Origin: Hordeum vulgare subsp. vulgare
Taxonomy: Eukaryota > Streptophyta > Magnoliopsida > Poales > Poaceae
Assembly: GCF_904849725.1 (NCBI RefSeq)
Contig: NC_058519.1
Span: forward strand, 183,819,703-183,883,702
Direction of reading: 5' to 3'
Length of the DNA: 64,000 nt
The notes under the pieces are model-generated. The model had not been told where the DNA came from, did no database searches, and saw only the letters and a list, made by a program, of their open reading frames with translations. The position numbers were made by a program, and so were the translations under genes. Within the stretch, counting starts at the first letter, position 1. Each line of letters opens with the position of its first letter. Positions 57,701 through 64,000 of this stretch are shown here, one piece after another.

Positions 57701-58340
57701 GACCTTCTATCCTTCTCCTCCTCCTCCTTCTCCTCCTCCTCCTTCTTCTTGATTTCTTCTTCTTCTCCTCCTCGTCCTCTTTCTTCTCCTCTTTCATATT
57801 ATCCTTGCTTTAATTAACCCAACAATTACATAATTAGCCCACTTAGCTCCAAAATACCGTAATAAGCTCAAAATGGCCCAAGAACCTTGGTTAGCTCATG
57901 AATATTATATACTTAGCTTGTTTTCCTCTAAAATGACATAATTGGAATATTTAGCTCAAAAAAGACATAATTAGGTAATTTAGCTCCAACAAGTGGAGAA
58001 GAGGAGAATAAATAGGCAAAATGAAAAGATAGAAGAAGATGAAGAGATGAAGAAGAAGAGAAGAAGGAGAAGGAGGAGGAGGAGGAGGAGGAGGAGAAGG
58101 CCAAGGACCTTCTAGTCCTTCTCCTCCTCCTCCTTCTTCTTGATTTCTTCTTCTTCTCCTCCTCCTCCTCTTTCTTCTCCTCTTTCATATTATCCTTGCT
58201 TTAATTAACCCAACAATGACATAATTATCCCATTTAGCTCAAAAATACCATAATAAGCTCAAAATGGCATAAGAACCTTGGTTAGCTCATGAATATTATA
58301 TACTTAGCTTGTTTTCCTCTAAAATGACATAATTGGAATA
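51755..58340. repeat. Satellite-like array, 16 units of about 400 bp, with hairpins
   Basis: A landmark (AGCTCCAAAATACC or a close variant) recurs 16 times, near 52279, 52666, 53080, 53474, 53851, 54272, 54669, 55087, 55469, 55873, 56252, 56629, 57026, 57438, 57847 and 58238, spaced 377-421 bp. Each unit has an AT-rich part (GACATAATTAG, GGTTAGCTCATGAATATTAT), then a GAA/GGA-rich purine tract, a short centre (AAGGCCAAGGACCTTCTA) and the complementary TCC/TTC tract. The purine and pyrimidine arms, up to about 100 nt each, can fold into a long hairpin. Many minus frames read Met-Lys-Glu-Glu-Lys and are repeat translations. Confidence 0.95.
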
Positions 58341-58349
58341 TTTAGCTCA

Positions 58350-58650
58350 AAAAGAAGGAGAAGGAAGAAAAAGAAGAAGAAGAGAAGAAGAATAGAAGGA
58401 GAAGGAGAAGAAGAAGAACGAGGAGGAGAAGAAGAGAAGAAGAAGGAGAAGGAGGAGAAGAAGAAGGAGAAGGAGCCCTCCTTCTTCTCCTTCTTCTTCT
58501 CTCCTTCTTCTCCTCCTTCTTCTCCTTCTTCTTCTCTTCTTTTTTCTTCTTCTCCTCCTCCTTCTCCTTCTCCTTCCCCTTCCCCTCCTCCTCCTCCTCC
58601 TTCTTGTTTTTCTTCTCCTTGTTCTCTTCTTGCTTCTTCTCTTTCTTCTT
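58350..58650. repeat. Large GAA/TTC inverted repeat ending the array
   Basis: About 140 nt of GAAGGAGAAG-type purines is followed, after GGAGCCCTCC near 58479, by about 150 nt of the complementary pyrimidines. It is bigger than the hairpin inside each 400-bp unit and lacks the AT-rich part. Confidence 0.9.
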
Positions 58651-59045
58651 AAATTTAGCTTATTTGTCATATATATGTTGTTGTTGTTCTTCTTCTGACT
58701 TTCTTATTCCCATTTTGCAGATTGGATGAACTACATGCATGGAAGCTGGCGTTGGAGTGCTTTAGTTTCCGTTTTTATTTGAGTTGATGAACAATGTGTT
58801 GGTTCTTTGTATGTGTTGATGAACAATGTGTTGATGAACAATATATGTGCAACTATATGTATGTATATATGGATGAAACTTTGTATGTGTTGGTTCTTTT
58901 GATATATGGGATGTACGTTGATGAACAAATGGCATTGATGAGCTTTATATGTATATCATATATGTGTTGTGATCTATTTATGATATATGTGCTATGAATT
59001 ATATGTATATGTGCTGTGAAATAGAAAAAATAAATAAATATGTGA
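58651..59045. other. AT-rich segment with short direct repeats
   Basis: No gene is seen. GTTGATGAACAATGTGTTG and TTTGTATGTGTTGGTTCTTT recur two or three times between 58780 and 58930. It lies between the array and the right subterminal repeats. Confidence 0.6.
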
Positions 59046-59052
59046 CAATATA

Positions 59053-59672
59053 GGCTCTTTGCCGTCTGCCAGCTGATGGCAAAGGCCTTTGCCGTCAGCC
59101 AGCCGACGGCAAAGGTGCCACGTGGCGCCCAGCTGTGCAACCTGGGCAGTAGCAGCTGGCCATATAGTCTCTTTGTCGTCTGCTTCCTCGGGGGCAGATG
59201 GCAAAGAAGAGGGCACAGAGGAGAGGGGGAGGAGGAGGCAGATGGCAAAGAGTGGAGAGAGGGGGGAGGGGAGGACCCGGCAGACGGCAAAGATGGTCGT
59301 GGAGGCAGACGACAAAGATGGAGGGGAGGGGAGGGGAGGAGAAGGCATACGGCAAAGATTGACGGGGAGGCAAACGGCAAAGATTGACGGGGAGGCAGAT
59401 GTTAAAGGCTCCGTTAACCCCTAACGGAGGCAACGCCTATCGGCTGCCATCTCAAGCGCTTTGCTGACTGCTCCTAAGGAAAGCTGACGGCAAAGAGCTT
59501 TGCTATCCGCTTTGGGGGGGGGGGGGCAGACGGCAAAGAAGGTCCTATGCCGTCGTAGGCTGACGCGGAAATTTTGCCGGCTGTGACAATCTTTGCCATC
59601 TGTGGTATTGTCTTTGACGTCCGGGATATTGTCTTTGCCGTCTGTGATGGCAGACGGCAAAGAAGGTGATTC
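59053..59672. repeat. Right subterminal repeats of the CACTA element
   Basis: More than a dozen TTTGCCGTC or GACGGCAAA motifs occur, some mutated (TTTGTCGTC, GATGGCAAAG), denser than on the left side. A run of 13 G lies at 59514-59526. Confidence 0.85.
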
Positions 59673-59680
59673 CTGTAGTG

Positions 59681-60315
59681 ATAGGGTGCTACAATAAGAT
59701 AGTGTAATCCATAACTATGAAACATCAGAATATGCAGTAGCCACCCAGGTCTTAAGTTTGGTACAATATGAAGACCATGGGTTGAAATCAAAACTTAAAG
59801 GGCATGACATCAAATTCCGTCATCAAGAAATAACATGAACAAAGCTACTGAACATGACATATTTACACACAAAGAAGGTGGAAATTACTTTATGTGAGGG
59901 TATTCGTGAGAAAGAAGGACTCGAGCCAATCCATCAACTCATGACACGAATGCATTAGATATAAATTGTCCCTAGCCCTCATCAACAAATCAATATCCTT
60001 GTAGTCCTTGTAACTCTGCTGATACGATGTCAGTCGTCATTGCGTTTGTTGTAGAAAACAAACAAACAAGCAACAAATGAGTCTGTATAGCAGTGTGTAT
60101 ATTTGATCTAGAAGTGATCTAATAATTAACATATATACTATAATTTTAAGGTTGGTTAGTGCAGCATAGAGAAAAATAGTCTGGACAACATAGAGTATTC
60201 CATATCTGAACCCCTTTCCTCATGATCAGAAATAAAATAAAAGTGCAACACCTTCATAGTGAATGATTGCTAGTCATCTATCGGGAACCTGATCCTAAGT
60301 CATAAGAACCCAGCC
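59681..60315. other. Intervening DNA without a recognised gene
   Basis: Apart from the right ATA duplication (59681-59683), nothing certain is seen. It may belong to the CACTA element that starts at 49858, because the second CACTA sits inside the same flanking DNA. Confidence 0.4.
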
Positions 60316-63300
60316 TGTAACACAACACATCCCTTTGCGGCCTCACGCACGGTTAACCCCACGGCTACCACCTTACCTGGGCCAGGTCCGTTTGCGGCTT
60401 TTGGCTCACATATGTGTATATGTCGACATCATTCAATTGACAGGGAACCTAGGTCGACATGACTAGTTATAAACGGAAGTGGCACATCCATAGAGGGACA
60501 TGCATACATAATCCAGCAAACAAGTGTCGGTCAACAACGAGTGTAGACGTGACGTAGCAAGCTACATGGACTCCATTACACCGCGTGACATTTCCTTGAA
60601 GGGACAAACACAACAACAAAGAAGATACATGCTGGTCAACCAAGGTGTCCGGAGAAGTAGCAAGCTACCAAGGCTCAGTGGAAGCACAAAGGGGCATTTC
60701 TCTATAAAGATTACTACTAGAGGCACACAACTAGGTGTCCAATCCCACATGCGGAATGCATTTCAAAACATGGCATCACAACACAACTCTACGACTCAAC
60801 ATTTATTGAAGACTCATAAGATTCAACATAGAGTGATATTAAAAACATTGGTCGCATGATCCAACACTCAAGTCATACAAGCAACAAGCGGAAGCACAAC
60901 ATGTGTGAGTACAAACATCTACTAAAAGTGGCTGAAGGAGCCTGAAAATTTGCGCGACCCTACCAAAGGAGCCAGAACTCTGTCTGGGATTCCCAATCTA
61001 TTCCGGTCAAAGTAAAACTCATCGCGTAGAAACCTTTAATGATACTAAGGTCTCCTCTACAAAACAAAATTAAGCAATCGTGAGTACAAAGGTACTCAGC
61101 AAGCCTTTCATCAGAACTATCTAGTTATGCATCATTGTCAACAAAGGGGGTTGTGGAGTTTAGTTGCAGCAAGCCAGCTTTGACTCTTGGCTAACCTATA
61201 CTACAACCAAGAACACTTTCTTTGAGAGGTGGGGTAGCGCACACGAGTCCATATATTCACCAAATCAACACACCACTATGGGTCCACACTCGCCTCCTAC
61301 GAGAAGGCCATCCATAGCACTCACACTTATCGTGCATGTTTTAGAATATCCATTTCAAGTTGTCTATGTGCCACATAATATTTCCAAGTTGTCCATATCC
61401 AAGGACGCGGTTATTTGAACAGATTTAGTTCACCCTGCCGGGGTATACTTCTTCACACAAGCTCACACAAATTATCACCATATGCACGTCATGCATCTCG
61501 GCAACCTTCAAGTGGAAGCACTGCATGGGTGTCGGTCATGACAATTAACCACGGCCATATCCAGGTTTATCACCTATTTGAGACTGAACCCGCAAGGAAG
61601 TCCGACCAAAGTTTCCTTAATAGACTCAAACGATGTGCGCAGGGTTTCACAAGCCCACCATCCAGGTGCCACTTGGTACACCGTTCTACTATGTATCTAC
61701 CGCACTCAAGCCTACCCCGTCGGGTAGAGCTAAACACGGCCGCCAACGCTTTTCCTACAAACACCAGAAACTAGTTGCAACTCCTGGACAGATACCTAAG
61801 CGATTAATAAACCGAGAGGGGTCGAGTTACCGGAGCTCAATGAGTGGTAGTATCTTGTCTTGGATAACATACACAAAACTCAATTCTTAAGGACGGTCCC
61901 AATGATACAACCCGCCATGTACTCCTACATGGCCTCTCATTGGTACCTTTACCAAATCGGATTCACACACTTTACTCTCACATAGTAGGACATGAACACA
62001 ACCATTCTGATTAATCATCCAGATGGATCAGACCCGACACGACTCTAAGCATAGCAGGCATAGTAAGCAAGCATGGATGAGTAAGCACAACAAGGCTCAA
62101 GCAGTTTCTACTAATGCTAAGTGGTTTCAACTATTCACTGTGGCAAAAACAGGTCATGCAGAGGAATGGGTTCAACTACCGACACATGTAGCAATTGAAT
62201 TGTTGTTGTCCTAATGAAGTAAAAGAGAGCAGGAGCGAGAGAGTGGGTTAATATCAGTATGCTCGAAAGGAGGTTGCTTGCCTAACGGTTCTGAAGATAA
62301 CCATGGTCTTTATTAGTGCCAACGATCACAACATTGGAACCATCGTCTACCGAGGGGGAACAACACCAGCAAACACAAAAGAATAGCATTTACTTCACAG
62401 AAATAAAACATTATGATGCATGATCATGACATGGCAATATGTTGTTGGTTGAGCTAATGCATCTAGCAACAAGATTAAATGAAGTTGGTTTGAACCAAGT
62501 TTCAAAATCAAACTTCATATGTGGTTATTTAAATGACATTTATTTGATTTGTCCAAAACAGTGGACATATGTTGTTCTAACATGCATGAAAATGCCATAA
62601 ACATATTCCTTGCATTTTTCATATATAATTTATTTTCATTAGAGTTATAGATTATTTTCTATGATTTTTAGAAGTTTTAAGCATTTTCTAAAATTCATAA
62701 ATTAGTTATTGCCTCGGCAGCAGGACACTGTGATGTCAGCAGGTGAACAGAGCTGGCCAGGGTCAAACCTGAGCAGTGGAGCCCACTGGTCAGTGGCTCA
62801 CGGTAAGCTGCAGAGGTTGACATGTGGGGCCAGGAGAACCCTACGTGGCCAGGTCAAAGCTGACCTATGGGGCCCACATGTGAGTGACTCTCCGTCTAAT
62901 TGGGTTTAATTAAAAGGTAACTGAAGTTACTAACAGAGAGGGGCTCACTGTCAGTGACTGGGTGGTTAGTTAGCAGGGAAATCGAGCTCTAAGGACAGGG
63001 TTAACAGGTGGCTAATCGTCGGCCTAAGAAGAGCACATAGGAGTTGCTCGTCCTGCCAACTCTAGCGTCGGTTGGTAGCGCGGACAATTGCGTCGGAGAG
63101 CCTGAGCTCTCATGCTTCGGATGGTGGTAGCTGGGCTGCCACATGGGTTGCTAGCTATGCCGATGGCGAGCTCTAGCGGCAGCGGCGCTCGGGAGTATGC
63201 AGACGCGGGGATCCGATGCTCAAGGTAGCCATCTAGCGGCTATGTGGGCCTCCTGGGGTCACCACGAGAGCCTTTTGATGCCTGGGCACGAGTGGTTCGA

Positions 63301-64000
63301 GCTCAGGGCACGCGCTAATGAGGCACGCTGGCAGAAGCTCCCGGTGATGGAGGCAATGGTGCTACAAAGAAAAATCAATGACTAGACAGGGGGAAATAGA
63401 TCAGGGGCTCACAGGGGGTCGAAAGGAGTCGGTGACAAGGACGGGGATGCATCGGAGCTAGCAAATAGTCGGCAGCGAGTGTCGGGCACAAATGGTGAAG
63501 ATGGAATCGATCCCGTTGACTCAGGGTTCTTTTAGACATGTCTGTCATCTTGGAGATGAAACGGAGCTCAACGGACATTCTGGACATGACGGCGGGTCAG
63601 CTAAGCATTGGTGGCTACGTGTGCGACGAATAGCGGCGAGCTGGGTTCTCGGGCAAGCTCGAGATTGAGCGATGAAGAGGAAAGGAAGGAATAGAGATGG
63701 GTGTATGAGGGAGAGAGGACTCTGGGGCATCTCCAGGCAAGGAGATAGGCTCTGGGAAGGCCGGGAGGTGTCAAGTAGGAGGTTGGCGCGCCTCCTGTGC
63801 GTGTGCCACGCCCTCGTGCCTACTGGCACGAGGTTAAACAAGGCGACATGGGCCTCGTGGGCTGGGCTGTCCACTTGGGCCGGCTATAGGTAAGTTAGGT
63901 AGGTTTTCTTTGTTTCTTTTATATTTTTTATTTCTCTTATTCTGTTTTGATTTGATTCAAAAAAAATTCATTTGAAAACCTTCTCAAAATATTTATGTGG
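60316..64000 (-). mobile_element. Partial long Gypsy LTR, running off the window
   Basis: A change in sequence character at TGTAACAC (60316), followed by GGCCTCACGCACGGTTAACC and later text such as GAGGGGTCGAGTTA and ATGTACTCCTACATGGCCTC, fits the minus-strand form of the long Tekay-type LTRs of Triticeae. AT-rich sequence (62400-62700) passes into a GC-rich stretch with TCAGTGGCTC-type words (62750-63880), as in the other long LTRs here. No coding domain is seen and the right end lies beyond 64000. The family is inferred from recalled LTR text, not from a partner in this window. Confidence 0.6.

Larger units (their letters stand above)
50830..59680 (+). mobile_element. Non-autonomous CACTA transposon with TTTGCCGTC subterminal repeats
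   Basis: The 8851-bp element starts CACTACTGAAACAC and ends with the reverse complement of CACTACAGGAATCACC. Both sides carry the 3-bp duplication ATA (50827-50829 and 59681-59683). Copies of TTTGCCGTC(T/A/C)GC in both orientations crowd the first 340 bp and the last 620 bp, as in Triticeae Caspar-type CACTA elements. No transposase frame is present; nearly 7 kb of the interior is a satellite-like array. It would depend on transposase from an autonomous relative. Confidence 0.9.

Noticed and set aside
52360..58188. Repeated minus-strand frames beginning Met-Lys-Glu
   Set aside because: Translations of the purine/pyrimidine tracts of the array; identical in form from unit to unit, low complexity.
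59888..60055. Possible short minus-strand exon ending in TAA
   Set aside because: About 40 residues after an AG, with no recognised domain and no linked exon.

Overview
The window looks like intergenic DNA from a large grass genome, most likely Triticeae (wheat, barley, rye or Aegilops). It is almost entirely transposable elements nested inside one another, with 4-5 kb LTRs, grass Tat, Tekay and Athila-type Gypsy elements, and a CACTA transposon with TTTGCCGTC subterminal repeats. No intact cellular gene, rRNA, CRISPR or prokaryotic feature is visible. Family names come from motifs and recalled family features, not from a database search.

Layout. 1-2647 is the right-hand end of a minus-strand Tekay-like LTR. 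2648-8214 is the 3' part of a Tat-type Gypsy element: tandem repeats, a multi-exon antisense gene and a 533-bp 3' LTR. 8215-8897 is older flanking DNA. 8898-48148 is a second Tat element with 495-bp LTRs and a 5-bp target site duplication (TSD), ATACC. Three insertions lie within it, each with its own TSD: a 5.2-kb solo LTR (8976-14221, GCGTG) in its 5' LTR; a 20.6-kb minus-strand Tekay chromovirus (25671-46279, AGTTG) in its antisense gene; and, inside the Tekay RNase H, a 6.7-kb plus-strand Athila/Sabrina-like element with gag only (31473-38159, CTTCC). 48154-49857 holds a decayed, internally duplicated, B3-like gene fragment on the minus strand. 49858 starts one CACTA element. 50830-59680 is a second CACTA (TSD ATA), most of which is a 16-copy, roughly 400-bp satellite-like array. 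60316 to the window end is part of another long LTR.

Function. The host Tat element has gag, protease (PR), reverse transcriptase (RT), two RNase H domains and integrase (INT) on the plus strand, and an opposite-strand gene between pol and the 3' LTR. The Tekay element has an extra ORF before gag, then gag-PR-RT-RH-INT and a chromodomain, all on the minus strand. All are broken by stops or frameshifts. Many stops are TAG where CAG or TGG is expected, which fits decay of CHG-methylated cytosines. In both cases where I checked, the interrupted reading frame is continuous across the insertion, so the order of insertion is clear: Tat first, then Tekay, then the Sabrina-like element. A hand comparison of the two Tat LTRs gives roughly 24 substitutions in 495 bp.
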